A stretch of 64,000 bases of DNA from NCBI GenBank assembly GCA_019614645.1, contig JABWDB010000008.1:4402001-4466000 (forward strand), given 5' to 3'. Position numbers and translations under genes: made by a program. The notes below the pieces were generated by a model, which saw only the letters and a list, made by a program, of their open reading frames with translations, was not told where the DNA came from and made no database searches. This DNA is from Stratiolaelaps scimitus. Its lineage: Eukaryota > Arthropoda > Arachnida > Mesostigmata > Laelapidae. Below are positions 49,243 through 63,314 of the stretch, piece after piece. Position 1 is the first letter of the stretch, and the number at the start of each line of letters is the position of its first letter.

Positions 49243-52200
49243 GATCAGGTTGATTCGTTCAAAAGACACAACAATTCAAAGTGAATAAAAAACAGAACGA
49301 ATGTATTATGTCGGACTCTCAACCTGATATATGTGGCAATAAAAACTGTAATTTGTTAGTATCGTACTGCAGTGGGTGTGAAGGTGCGAGCGAACATACA
49401 TACTCGGAAGCGAATGAAGATGCTGTTCAAAAGCGAAGAAACGTGGTCTCATCTCAGATGTTAATCTACAAACGAAGATCTCTCTATGCTACAAACCTTT
49501 CTGCCATTCGGTAATTTCTCATCGAACTCCGTGCCAATCTCAAATCTTGTCGTCCACGAGCTCGACCAAAAATCCGTGCGAATCTCCCATCGATTGTTGT
49601 CCTAGGTAGATAAGCAAACGCGAAGTATGCCTTTAGAAGCCCGCAAGGCTAAAACATAAACCGAATTACCAAACGTACATTACGCAACATACGCATGATC
49701 CATAAAAACGTCCTAAGTGGCCCATACTATTTCAAGTTAGTCCGCCCGCTGACTACAATGTGGTCGGTCTGTAAAATATCCTGTAAACATATATATGAAA
49801 CACAAACATATTTCTACCCCATAAGTATCGCAACTCATACATACAGTTATGAACTACCGTCACCATCATTAGGACAACACAACAAGACGTCTGCCCCAAC
49901 GGAACAGTAATTATTAAGCAACCGCTACTAACTATTATGGGCGTGAACCTTCTAGAGCACTACCCACTCAAGAACAACTATCGCCTGGATTTTTGTTGTA
50001 TCATTAACAAGGGTAGAGAAAACAAAATTATTTCAGTTGTCCATCGAAGCAAATCCAACTTTGATAAAAAGCACCAACTACCATTTGTTTATTGATATAA
50101 GTCATGCCTTGATAAAAGTATGTTTTATTGATCGGACCACGCAAGAATGCGTACTGCTGGGCAAGAGAAATGTCTTCAGTAAAATTTTCTATATTTTTAT
50201 TTCCAGCTATGCTTTCCATTTCAGCTGTAGTGATGCTGACTTTTAATATAAAACCTGCTAAGATTCTACTCCGTGGCGACTACACCCACTGTTGTTTTTT
50301 ATTGACATGAAATTAACAAATTATCTTACGAATTCGCATAAGGATATCGCACAATGGCGCTGTGAGCAGGTTGCCCAGAATGGCTTTTGTGCAGGTCCAA
50401 GTCTGTCTCCGTGGTTCTGCAATTTTGCTAAGTGTGACCTTCTGTATGCGTTGCCTCAGTACTCTAGCTGTCCCTTGAACGCCATCTCTACCGAAGATAC
50501 TGACAACGCTGCCCGGCGTAGAGCCAAAATGCTGCGCCCCGCTCAATTACTCAATACCGTTAAGTGGACCAGCCACTCGGAGCCGATTCCGAGAGCTCTC
50601 CCGAGTAGAGAGAATATCGAGTCAGACAGCTGACAAGGGCTCACTCACTCACCTACTACTTGAAGGCATAAGTGAACCTGCCGCACAAGACCTATATGAA
50701 TGGATATCCGCCTGTCCCGAGCTTCCAAATACGACTACATAAAGGACGATGGCTAAATCATGCTGCAAAACGCTAAGATACTTGACTGTACAAGGAGTGT
50801 GAAGAGCTCTTTAGTGAACGGACACCTAGTACCACAAAGATCAGGATTTAGTCCTATACTGTTGCTGCATCGCTCTAACTACTGTCCTGCAATGGGGACG
50901 ATGCTGGTAATTGCATACGAGATCAGGTTCCTTCTTACGTTACATCGGGACGAAGATGGCTACCACCAATGGACAATCATTGTAGATTCTTTTCATTTCG
51001 TTCGCCTCGTGTTCCTGCTTCCGGCTTCAACGGAAGCAGTCCGCGCTATCGGCTTTATTCACACTTGGACTCAACGGAGCCCGACAGCTAGCGGACCGAG
51101 AACTTTGCCCCGGCGCTTGTCTCTGCCACCAAAAGCTTTCATCGAACGAGCAGACAATTGTGATTGCACAGTCGCTGTAAACTCACTTGACTCGAGCTGG
51201 CGATAAACAGGTCCGAAGCGTAACAATGGGACTGCTTACACTGCCACAGTAACATCGCCTAATGAACTTAAGGGTCTATGATAATCTGGTATGTGGGTTT
51301 GATACACGATTCGGCTGGGCAATTGGTAGCCCCATTGCGAATATGATACCACAGTCCCATATGTACGCGCCCAATTTTACGCCGCTAAGGCCTAGGCTTG
51401 CATGGGCTTTTTCTTAGATCAATCTTTAATATAGAATGTCCGTATGATATATATATATATATCTGTATCTCGGTGACCATTTGATAGCTTTAGTCGCGTT
51501 CACCCGGTTGTTGAACTCACTAAGGAACGTTATGAGTATTGTGAACTATTTTCTTTGAGTTGCAACTTAAACTCTCGCTGTGTGTTTATGACAGATGCCT
51601 TGTTTCTAGCAATCAAATCGTGCTTGCTGGCATTGCTGAATGTCACCACCGTGGTGATATTCGAGTTTTGGACAAGCTTTGAAGGCAAATGGTGCTACTT
51701 TTGGATTTGTAGGTAAAACAGTTTGAGGAGTGGCGTTTCAATGTGGTCATTCGTGTATGCGTATATCCAAAAGCATGGTCATATGCCAAAAACGTAACCT
51801 CACCCGTTTCTTAATAATATGTTTACATTGAAAACGTTCACATTATCCAAATGATTAATGAGAGAATATAAAGTGCATTTGTTCAGTTATCCTTTGATTA
51901 TAAAATATCAGGGTCTCTAACGAAGATCGCCAAGACGCCCATACGATTTCAGCAAAACTGCTGGTAACAAATAAGCAGACCCAAAAAACGTATGGTGTTA
52001 CCTTGGTAATGGTCAAAATAGGTACAGTCCTGACTGCCAGTTTCTTCATGATCAGGCCGACACCGAACGAAGTCAGTAGTTCTTCAAAGTTCTCACTGCT
52101 TTGCAAACACCAGACTCCTTGTAACAAGTCTGCCATGGCCAAACACAGGCCGAAACCTCAAGTACTGTCCTTCAGTTAGTTCTGGATCAAATCTTCGGTT

Positions 52201-52452
52201 GGGGTAGAACGACACCAGTAAACGCACTTTAATCCACGTCGAAACTTAGATCAGGTTGGCGGTGTCATATCCGTGGACTGCGGTACCATACCATAATGTT
52301 CTTCTGGTCCACAAGAAGCTTCGTTGTTGCGAAGGTGAAGGACCATGCAGTGGATTTTATTAGCCTCGCTCACTTCTGCTTAAAAAAATGACACCCCCAC
52401 AGGGTTGTATCAGAAATTCCACCCAGAATTACCTTGCGTTTTATTTTTTCAG

Positions 52453-55400
52453 TATTTCAGTAGAAAAGTTGTGAACAAAGGCGAAGTTGGGCAATGGCAA
52501 ACCGTGAAGAGGGTACCACCTCCTCCACCGTTACGGGACACCCTTGAACGTTTCCGGAGGCAGATCGTTGCACTTCAGATGGGCTCTACGCAGGGAGTCA
52601 GGCCAGGACACGATGTCAGTGGGGACGCCATTGAAAAGATGCTTCCACTGCCAATGCGCGAGCTGTCATATCTTAACGAGAAACTTTGTAGGCAAGCGCA
52701 GACGATGCAGGGAAACTGGGTTAGTCGATTTTTTTGATAAAATATCAAATTTGTTCATGTCATGCCGTGGTATATAGTATCATCATAATGATCGCTGCAT
52801 GGCATCTACCTAGCGGCGTTTGTTACAAAATGATAAGCGTTGCGCATTTGTACGTAAGAATGACATATAATACAAAGCAATATAGCGTATGCTCAACAAA
52901 AATAGAGGTCAATGAAGGCCATTAACCTTAAGTGCAGAGGCTGCTCCGCGCTACCGGGGACAAGGGCGTAGGATCCTTCCCTCTGCAGCGCCTCTCTATC
53001 ACTATGAGGCAAAGAGACAATGCCATTGACTTCCTTGGGAGTGACCGCGACAACCTCGGCCTGACACCCTGTCCCTAACTTGTTGTCTAATTATGGTATA
53101 TTTTAAGACGCACAATCATCATTAATATCCGATTAAGATTAATTGTATTATCATTATTATTATTATTATTATTATCTCAAAATGACCAAATATTTAGAAG
53201 GGCAACGAGTAGAATCTTGTTGAGAACAGGGAGGAAGTCAAGTGGTCTGTAGAGGGAGGGATCTTATTGCACATCCCTTGTGGAACACTCGTGCACCTTT
53301 GAGGATATCTGGGTACAAACCCTCAACCAGGATTTGAGCCATTTACGATATAGGTGAGCAAGGACGCGATGATGTCCTTCGCATGATAAAGGTGGTGAAC
53401 TCATATACATATATATAATAATTGAAAAATGTTCGTTAACATTTTTCAATTGTTATTTCTGTGTTTTAGCGGCTTTCCACATCTGAATTAAGTAATAGCT
53501 TAGCCTGTGTAAGTAATAGCTTCAATGTGATTCCACATGTAGTTCTTGTGTTCTTGCTCTGTAATAGATGACCCACTATTGGCGCTTAGAGATGTACTTG
53601 GCCGATCGGCGGTCGCTGCCTGGCTGTAGCAGCGCGTATTTTTCCCCGCAAGATCTAAGTGCAGTCAGGGGACTGCCGTGGATCACTGCCGCGGCACTCG
53701 TTAAGCAGCAGATCGATTTTGCTGAAAAAGTTAAAAGGTATTTGATTTATCACTGTATGTTCAATTAGTCATAACGGAATCCTGATGGGATCAGTAGCTT
53801 TCTTGCATATTGGTATGCTCTGTCCTATGGGTTTGTCGGAGTCAAACAATGTTTACCTTTGGAAGTTCTCCGTATTTCATTTGTAAGTCTAACTAAGCTT
53901 CGAACTTCACTTTGAACCTAATATATATTAATTAATAAAATACCCATAGACTTTACCACGAGGGTTTGCTCTCGGCGAAAATAGATGCGTTGCTTAAGGT
54001 AGATATGGCCTGACTTTCTAGTCGAACTGGAGCTACATGTGTTATGTAAATTATTACGCTATTGTATACAGTAGTTCCTTTAGCGATGGTGTCGTCTCCT
54101 CGAGATTCAACACTTCTGGCGAGATTGCTGAATCGATTGATGATAGTCTTTGGTTGGTGTTGAGAAAAAGTACAGAATACAAGTATACACACATAAGTGC
54201 ATGCATTCGATGTCCTGCTCTTCCTTGTTTTATTTCCAGAAAAGACCTCGAACAGGTTTGGGCCCACGGCCGGCCGCAGTGTATGGAAGGGTATGCGGAG
54301 TTAATGGGCTGTTACAGACGACCCTTGAGGAATCGGGACGAAATGCTATTACCCAGTGGAGGTCGGGATGTTGTTGTAATGTCGAAGGGCAAAGTAATAG
54401 CGATGTTCCTGGAAAATTACCCTATGCACTCTTGCACCACTCGATGCTTTCTAAAGCAGCAATCTTTCCACTGCTGAAGCCAACAATCGCAACCGCATCA
54501 ACAAAACCACAACCTAAATCCAAATAAACGATATATATAATACTTTTCATTTAGCATTACATATCGTGCCTGTGTGCGTTCCAAACTGACGCACCGATTC
54601 TTCTACGGTGATTTATCGTTCTCGCCTTTTTTCTCAATTCCGAATCTCGACGCTTGAGTTAGGTTTACATTTTTGTATATTACACGCTCTGTTGTTTCAT
54701 CTCACTCATTACACAAACGGCACCTTCCATCATTATTATTATTATTATTATATTTTGACATTGAGAGCTCTAGTTTTTAATATGCCTCGTCTGCAATCTG
54801 CAAGCCGTCCTGATATCTTTGAGTCAGAGTATACTACAACCTTGCCCCGTGTTACACTTTGTCCTTTCGAGTGATCTCCAAAAATATTTTGCCTCGGATC
54901 ACATTCTCCCATCGTGCTGCACTGCTTACAATTCTGCAATTGTCTATTGTGTAAAAATACAAATTATTTACTGCAATAAATTGCAATTCGAGTATGCAAG
55001 TATTACGCAGCATTCGTGTGGTTTCAGCTATTTCACGTACCCTGCACTGTTGACACGAATGAGGTATCGTTCCAAGAGGCATTCAAGCGTATCGTGGCGG
55101 CCACGTCAGATACTCGTACCGAGCTGTCTTCAAGTGGAGGCCCCATACGCGTCACGGAATCGGAGCCTGATGCTCAAGACTGTTCGTCCCTGGTGGGCTG
55201 TTTCACCAGCTTACCTAGAGAAGAGTGGGCGGCCTGCTACGAATTACTGAACCGACGCAACGCTCAACACATCGGTAGTACTATCCATATATCTTATTAA
55301 GTGCTACTAAACCGTGCGTGCTTAGTCCAAGTAGGAGGAGGGACTATGTAGATATATGTTTTCACCTTTTTGATTTATTCATCTTTGAAGGTAGCGCACA

Positions 55401-58400
55401 ATAACTTTACAATAACATAAGTCTTAGGTCCTCGGTGAAGAGAGGTGACGATTGTGTGAGGATCTATGAGGCCCCTGCGCCCTTGTACATTGTGCTCCAC
55501 GTTGGTTGATTTGGGTACTGGAAGGATTGCTTTGTCCTGCAAAGGAGCCTGAGGAGAAGGCACGTGAGAGAGATAGAGTGAGAGGGATAAATTAATGGCG
55601 CCAACTTGTCTCATTGTAGACGCATCTATTCCTCCGTTATTTACAGCGTTGATCGAGAAGTGTTTCATGTTCGTCTGTTTCGATGAGGACCTCAGCAGCA
55701 CGATATCATCTCAAATCGCTTTGGGGGATAACCTCTCCTCTCTCATCTACGGCCGTGTGCCAGGTAGAAACCGCTGGTTTGATAAGCAAATACAGGTTGG
55801 CATGCGACTTCTTATTTTACTAGTTACCGACCTTGTGAGACGATCGAAGACAATCGATAATGATTCGCGAAATAACCCTATATATATATATATATATATA
55901 CGCGCATGTTTTATTCGTTATTAAATTGGTGAACTCCCTTTTTGCCGAACACCCGACGATGTCGCTTATACGGATTGTGTATGTCTAGTCCGTATTACTA
56001 TTTATGGCGTTACTACATATTATTACAACATTGCTTACATACGTTATTCTACATAATTAAATAGAAGGTTCCATGTTGCCAACCTGCAGTCTGCTCATTA
56101 TTCACGACGAATAAACTTGAAGGTCACGGCAATTTCTCAAAGTGCGCGAATGCAAACAAAATAAAAACGATTGGTTGCAGTGATTAGAGTAAGATTATTA
56201 TTATTATTACTGTTGTTGTTGTTCCTCGGGTGAATTTAAGGGAAGACGCATAAAGAATCATGTAGCTTCCACATACGATTGACCTATGTGAAAGGCATAC
56301 TTACCTAGTTACCTTGCTGTTGCGGGTGATAGTTAGCACACATTTGAATAATCCGCCATTTATGCATTATGCACAAACTAGTTCTACTAGTTGCAAGTGC
56401 TCGTGTTCTCAAGGCGAGGCCTCTGAGACCATACTGGTTATTATGATTATTATTCTTGAATAGCTACAATACCACATTTAAATTTGACAAAGCCGTTGCG
56501 AACGTTTGGCAAACGCGAAGCGCGGCAGTAAACCCTCACTCGGTCCACCAATGGCCTAGGCCAACCAATGATGCACACGCATGTCCTGCTGCACGACACC
56601 ACTGGCGTTGTTACTACCAAATAAAAGCTGCAGAGTAAACAACAGTTACACTGCTAATATAGGCGTGTCTACGGCGACTTTGACGAACGTGTTCATCGGC
56701 TGGCACCGTCCCTTCTTAGTCTATCTCGCCTGATTTTCAAATGAACCAAGCAAAGAACGCAACGTCTTTCTTAGACCTGCAGTTTTATTGAGCGTTTGTT
56801 ACTATCTATAATTTGATATTGCGCCAATGATTGTCTTGGCAACTCCGACATGACATGTATGCGCTCATACATATTAATTAATTAATATTAAATGATACAC
56901 CTTCTTCCGGATATCGCTGTCAGATTTGAATATGAGCTGCAACGCATCTCTACATTTCATGTACGATTACCTTGACCGTAAACCTAAGAGTAACCCATGG
57001 CGTTGACGTGACAACTGATCATCCTGTTTGCGCCAATCTTCTACATTCAGTATTCATAATTACCTCATAAGATGAGGCTACTATGAATATCGAGGTGCAT
57101 AGTCTAGGTTTCATCGTGGTCTTCATTGCTGGCCATATTGGTGAATTACAGAGTAATTATGTCAGGCAATCAATCGCAACAGCGTAGATCAACACAGATT
57201 TTCAGCGATCAAATTCAAGCAGTATTTGCCTTCTTGCCTGAGTAGACTGTCGTCCGCCCGGACGGATCACTGCATCTTATATTCGAGCATACAACACTGG
57301 ACGGTTTCCAAGTGAGCTTCATGATCAAGTCATTCGCAAGAGGCGTCCAAACACGGGGTCGTAGGGAGAGGCTCGCTGAAGGAGGAGAGGAGATAATTAC
57401 CTTGGGTCCGGCAAATGGACGTCCCGAACACCTGGAAGTACGCGAACTCAAATGGGATCTCGAAGGACTTGAGGACTCGGTAATTAAAGCGAGAGATCAT
57501 GCTTCAAGGTAGGATTGAGTCATTTTTTATCTCTTTTTATCCCCCCAGCACAATACTCAATACCGACATCAGCTTGCTAGAATATAGCAAATTCACAACA
57601 CTGCAATTGTTCACATTGTACATATTTACGTATGCTTCCAGCTTACGAGCGGCCATCGACTGCAGGTTGAACTTCATCAATAGCGCGGACTTGCAGTTAG
57701 CTCACACGTCATTGTTGTCGCTAGACTCGCTCATGCAGATGGCAATTCATCTCGGATACTACCGGTAAGTAAGTTGGTCTATTGCATAATGGAACGTATC
57801 GAGGCCCCTGAACAAAAAACAACCCTACTTGTGTATATTTCATCCTTTTTTTATATGGGCGGGCGGGCCGGGGGGGTGTTGCTATGTTAATGCATGATAA
57901 CACCGTGGCCACCACTGCAAAAACAGTCATATAATAATTATTTCAAGCATTCTGTTACTATATATACATAAGCAAAATCGGTAGGTATTCGACGTTTGTT
58001 TGCAGTTGAAGAGCTTGTGCACACGCACATAACTAACGATCTACAAAAGTCACAACATTACACGTTCTCGGCGGTCTCAAATTGCTTGATGTGAAAGTCA
58101 TTATTCACATCTTTGATTTGTTTATTCATCACAGATATACACACGGTTTCGTTCCCATGTCGTACGAGTCAGGCTCCCTTCACCATTTTCGACTGGGCGA
58201 ACAGACGAACGTGCGAACCTCGAGTTGCGATACGACAACGTGGCTTCACGCTATGGATTCTCATAGAATCCCGGTAAGGGCGGCCGCTTGCCTGTGGTTG
58301 TTAGGCGCTCGTCGATCTGTATACGCGAACGCTCGGCGAAGATCACGAAGCGAGCAGGATTCGTCTGTTCGATGTCAAGCAGGCGACGATTACGTCGTCA

Positions 58401-59280
58401 CATATTTACAGTGTTGCGGGGCTCTAAAGCGACTCTTGACCTGCACCGAAGTCCACGTGGCCGGGAGTCCTTAGTCCGCGTACAGCAGATGCAGCTTCGC
58501 GACGCGAATTACCGAGAGATGCGGCGAGCTGGCTAGCTCGGCTTTCAAGCCAGGAGATAGACATATCGCTAAATAAGTATCTCTATCCCTATTCTTCTGA
58601 ATAAATCTACCTCCATGTCACCATTGCCGTGGCCTATCGGACCCCCGTGTTCTCTTCCGGCATTTTCTTCTGCAATATATCGACGAACTTCGGAGCCAGC
58701 TCCTTCCCGTTGGCTCATAGGCCTGTGGACATGTTTGACATTACGTATTGTATATGACGACTAACCACTTGCATTAGGGGTAGATTCATTTATCATTGCA
58801 AAATCCTTTTAATAAATAATAAGCAAAAACCCACCCGTATCACAGTTCAATACTCCCGGTATGTATATGCTTCCTTGTTTGACAATGTTTGTGCTCAAAC
58901 ATAGGAAACAACCTGCTCATTGACGCGCACCCTGAATGATACGGGACATTTGCCAGCTGAGAATTTACACGGAGTGAAGGTATTATTAGGCACTACTACA
59001 CAAATATTTCTCATTCTTGTGTACTGAATAACTGTGTTTGCTTTACATGTGATGGCTCGATAAGATGGCTGAAAAGAAGCGCTTACTCATCAAGGCCATA
59101 GCGACCCATAAGCAGAATATTCGTGAGGTGAAGAAATCCTATACTTGTGCATATACTACTTTCCTTCATATTCTCCTAATTTAGGTTACGGAGTCTCGTT
59201 TCAACTATGACCCAAATTACACTGCCGCATATTTATCTCTATCTATATATACATGCGGTAGTGTCTTTATTGTGGATTTG

Positions 59281-59327
<47 letters not shown>

Positions 59328-61580
59328 TGTAATATTTCTAGGCGAACCGAAATTAGGTCGTTTGCAAGTAAACCGATATTTGCCAACTGACGCATGCACG
59401 AAGATGCTAAACAAAAAGGCTTCCAATAATGTTCATTTCATTTGTTAGTTTATTGAATGGTGGTACTAATGTTCACGAATGCGATCAAACGTCATTCATC
59501 GCATTACAATATATTGATATGTACTTTCAATCATTACATTGTAGTCATTGACTGGCCAATCGCTGGATAATCACTTGTTGGCATTGTCGTGTCTTTCGCG
59601 GGAGGAGGATATTGCAAGAAGCTTCTTCTCCAATCCGCTTTATCGCCGAGTAATGGAGACGTTTGACGTTACCACTAGTCAGGTATGACTCTGAATGTGG
59701 TCTATCTTCAGTCCCAAGTCCTTCGTGGTCTATCTTGAGTCCCAAGTCCATTCCAACAATGATGGTTTTCGAACCATCATTGTTTTGAATTACCTCACTT
59801 GCATGTTTCATGTTTAACCGTGACTTAGAAGCTGCTTTACCGTAATTTTTCTTGTGACTACATTTCTTTCCAAGCAAAAGTGCTGGCTAAATTCAGTATA
59901 TATAGAGAGAGAGAGAGTTCACTGTGATCTCGGTCAGTTGAAAATGCTACAATTAAATTGGTAGACTCACCGGAAGAAACTTGCGGGTGACATTACTCTC
60001 GCTTTGACTGTTTATTAACTTACTTGAAGGGTTGAATGTCCCTCTCGTGGAATATGTCCATCTGTTCTCAAGCGTCCTCGAATTGATCTCGAGATCACAT
60101 AACTTTGATTGGCGAACCAATTGTTGCCCGAATCTAACGTCTCTAGTGGGCTTGTTACTTTAAACTATTTAACTTCAACGGTTCAGACCGAAGGCGACAA
60201 CGCTAAATTGTATTTAATTGGCACAAATTGTAAATGCCCTTCGTCCATGGGCTCTACTGAATATTTCCAGGGGCATGTTCCCGGAGAAGCTAATCTAATC
60301 CCCATCGCTGAGTCTAGACCATCCAAAGGATCTGCAAAACATGTAAGGCTGGCCCAAGCTTCAAAGATCCTATTATACCTAGCTACATCTCTCTAGATAT
60401 CTAGACAGTATCTATGAAAGTCTCTCCAATTTCTACCTCACATGTGATTCAGCCTGCGATCGCAAACGGTGGAGCCGTACACAACTCGAAGTGATCGCTG
60501 ATTAGACTGCGAACACGCTGAGAACAGCGTTTCTGACTGAGTGTGCTACCTGGGATGTTGTCTGCTATCATCGTCTTTCAGACTTGCATTGTTTCATTAT
60601 TTGGTTGGTTTTCATAGAGGTTTCGATACAGTGTGCTGTTTCTTTTTTCTAAATCCTCCAATCTCAGCATGCTTACTCGTGACCGCTTTTGTTGGCGAAT
60701 GCAATCTTGTATCTCTATGCGCATATCTCATTTTATACATCTTAATCTTTTATTGAGATCCGTCCTCACCGTCGCAACCCCGGCGCGTCACTAAGAACGT
60801 TGTCGAATGGAATTGGGAGGGCGCAACCACTCTAGTGTACCCCATCTGACAACCTGGCAGATGATCCGACATCCTATAGAATCGAGTGTAATAATCACAC
60901 TTATACCTGTGTATATTTAGCTGAATGTTACTAGTTACATATTTTGTGCACTTCTGCCCTGTGAGGACCCTATGCAAGGACTTAACTATGGACTGTTCAA
61001 AAAATTTGTTATACTGCCCCAGGATATAATTACGTTTCTAATTACCCTTTTTCATTTGACTTTATTATTTACAATGAGAGCTTAAGCGTTTGTAAAAAAA
61101 CTGCAGTTCCAAATAAGCCAATGAACCAATGAAGATGAACCTCGTGCTGACCGACACTTCGGCAAGAGGGGACTTGGCTGTGCGACTTACTTCCCGCCTG
61201 TTAGAACTTTACATAAATAAACTATAACAAATAGGCAATTAGCAGTTTTTGCCTCTACCGAGCCGCGAGTTAGTGGTGACCTGGTCAACAATAGTGCCAC
61301 ATCACAAAAGAAACCTGAACTTGTTCTATTCTCTCCTCTTGGTGTCTATTTGCAGGCTATCGGAAATGTGGGCCTATTCCCTCCGGTTTGCAGCCACGGT
61401 TTCGGTGTGTGCTACAACTTCGATGACGGAAACCTCATGGTATCTGCCTTCACATCCTCAGCGGAACAATTCTCGTCTGATGTTCGGGCTGCATTTGCAG
61501 ACGTGGTTGCCCTTGCAAATTCAGGCGGCAACGTACGTGACGAGCGCAAGCTGTCAAGTCTCAACCGACATGATCTCTAA
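52453..61580 (+). CDS. Carnitine O-acetyltransferase-like protein (choline/carnitine acyltransferase family), 5' end uncertain
   Basis: I read eleven exons with continuous frame: 52453-52719, 53568-53737, 54240-54393, 55028-55274, 55647-55795, 57246-57508, 57642-57764, 58135-58273, 59065-59127, 59545-59682 and 61356-61580 (TAA), giving 645 residues. Members exchange acyl groups between CoA and carnitine or choline. The N-terminal block VPPPPPLRDTLERF resembles the family's PxLPxPxLxxTLxRY start. GNW/MTHYWRLEMYLADRR, GRPQCMEGYAELMGCYRRP and GRNRWFDK follow in the usual order. The catalytic His is H344 in FEHTTLDG (exon 6). SYESGSLHHFRLG and FDVTTSQ fit the carnitine-binding C-terminal half. 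HGFGVCYNFDDG resembles the GYGVCYN motif of carnitine and choline acetyltransferases rather than CPT2. The length is close to a whole enzyme, so only the first exon or exons are missing. An ATG at 52405 could add 16 residues if unspliced. AATAAA lies at 61777-61782. Confidence 0.85.
52936..53080 (+). repeat. Dispersed repeat (family C) in an acyltransferase intron
   Basis: It aligns with 27223-27370 from GAGGCTGCTCCGCGCTACCG to TGACACCCTGTCCCTAAC. It lies in the intron 52720-53567, which also contains a TTA/ATT run near 53150-53175 and a palindrome at 53420-53451. Confidence 0.65.
53420..53451. repeat. Perfect 14-bp inverted repeat
   Basis: AATTGAAAAATGTT and AACATTTTTCAATT flank a four-base loop (CGTT). 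It lies in an intron of the acyltransferase gene. Confidence 0.85.
59697..59784. repeat. Direct 25-bp repeat followed by a perfect 13-bp hairpin with TTCG loop
   Basis: GTGGTCTATCTT(C/G)AGTCCCAAGTCC occurs at 59697-59721 and 59725-59749 with one difference. AACAATGATGGTT at 59755-59767 then pairs exactly with 59772-59784 around TTCG. All of this lies in the intron 59683-61355. That intron otherwise shows only a GA run at 59906-59917 and a SINE-type tail near 61080-61130. Confidence 0.85.
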
Positions 61581-63152
61581 ATGTAATGATTCGCTTACCA
61601 AATGAGAAGGTTAACCTTGCTCGCCGATGACGAAAGACAGAGCTGTTAGCCGGCCGTACTGCGCGATGTGGACCACACGATTTGACAACAACGTCTTCTC
61701 CTCGATCATACACATACATTTACAGCGCACACGGTGCAGATAACGCTTTACCATTGTCTAGGATAATAAGGATAATAATAAATCTAGAGCGACGAGAACG
61801 TGTGATTTTTATTGGAAATACACGCTGGTATATATATATATATGTATATACGTGTCTTTCCGACCAAAATGCAGATGACAAGTAATCCAGAGAGCTACCC
61901 CTGAGCCTGCTATAATTTTCTTAAAATCGCGTACAGCTGATGGATTTCAAGCAAATAGTGTGGTCGTCTAGAAGAGCCTTTTATATACTTTTGACGTTCT
62001 TTCATGTTCTGGAAGCTATCTAAATATGTATTTTTAAAAACAAGGGAACAATCAATTGTTGAACTGACACAAATTAACTTGAAGGATGTACAATACGTTT
62101 TTCGGCTAATGTCATTTTTTTAACAGCGCCCATTGGCGTTGGGTATGCGGATCTTGATAAAAATCTTGAAGATCTTGAAGAAAAAAAAGTAGAAAAAACG
62201 CTGTAATCTTCATCAACTTGTACCACTATTAGATTATTGGGTTACCTTTGCTGGCAGTCGTTGAGTCACGGAATGATGTAGACTACCATTTAATTAGGTT
62301 CCGACTACCGCGACTACCCTTTCAATCGTTCGTTTACAATACTACTATGATCATCTGCTCTAGTTTCGATGCTGAAATTACTCTCGATATGTGCCGTACC
62401 TTTTTTTGTGAACATCAAATTTTGCCTGTGCACTTATTATTAGTCAGTTTGGTGACTAGCCAATCCGACACACTTTCAAATAGCTGCCCCAACCATCCAC
62501 AGCAGTATCCTGCAAGGTACTCGAACCATACCAAACATGCCCACATGTGTAATTAGTACGCGTTTGTCACATCTCATTAAAACATCAACAAAATCAAATG
62601 TGAGGCCTATAATGAACTGGGGCACGACCTACATGCGGACCACATGTTGCCAAAACCTTCGACATGTATTACCACTTCGATATTCGGCATACGGTATATC
62701 AGGCAGGCGAAATCGGCGGAACGATCCGAGCAAAACTGATAGAAATTTAATGTGGGTACAGTAGACAGAAATAGAGCTGAATAAGGCCTTGAAAAACACA
62801 GAGTCTGGTCATTTCTAAAATCATTTAGTGCTAAAAGTTACGACAACTGAGAATATTCGCAGACCGGCTGCGGACTTCTCAAGTCGACGTAACAAAAGAG
62901 CGAGAAAAACGTCTAAACAGTCACGCGAAGAGCGAATTTGCTGCTCTATAAATCGGTCTGAAAATAACAATCAGAACTCGTGATGTGTTCAAGTGATAAG
63001 TAAAAGGACAATCTTGAAAATACAACAACACTTTGAGACAGCACTTTGAGAAGAGATTCTTTTGTTCAACAACTAACAATAGCGATTGTATGATAGTGAC
63101 AAACGAAGACTCTGGAGAAATTCTCTCAAGGTCTTCGTTGCTGTAAATGTTC

Positions 63153-63198
<46 letters not shown>

Positions 63199-63314
63199 GC
63201 ACACTTTGTTGGGGACATCACTGTTCGCGCTGATGACTCGGGACAAAACCAGATTCCTATCATTAGGAGCTAACTAATGCGCAAGCTCCAACTGAACAGT
63301 CTGAAAGGAGAGAC

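Larger units (their letters stand above)
44304..52452. other. Intergenic region, with the possible first intron of the acyltransferase gene
   Basis: It contains an AT-cored palindrome (44907-44974), a 45-base hairpin (45824-45868), an AT-rich block (46900-47060), a run of G at about 47651-47660, and a decayed mariner transposase (about 48945-49242). One or more 5' exons of the downstream acyltransferase probably lie here; a candidate is discussed in the findings. The longest frames are at 45298-45705 (minus, 135 codons), 50292-50633 (113) and 50760-51206 (148). They match nothing I recognise and could be chance or degraded repeats. Confidence 0.5.

Noticed and set aside
50292..51206. Two plus-strand frames of 113 and 148 codons
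   Set aside because: No recognisable motifs; they could be repeat remnants. Not enough support for a gene.
53951..53999. Candidate 49-base exon of the acyltransferase (LYHEGLLSAKIDALLK)
   Set aside because: It has splice-like edges, but including it breaks the frame into the next exon. Joining 53568-53737 directly to 54240-54393 keeps the frame and gives the family's normal spacing to GRPQCMEGY.
54150..54527. 125-codon frame overlapping acyltransferase exon 3 in another frame
   Set aside because: The frame 54240-54393 with PQCMEGYAELMGCYRRP matches the family; this one is a shadow.
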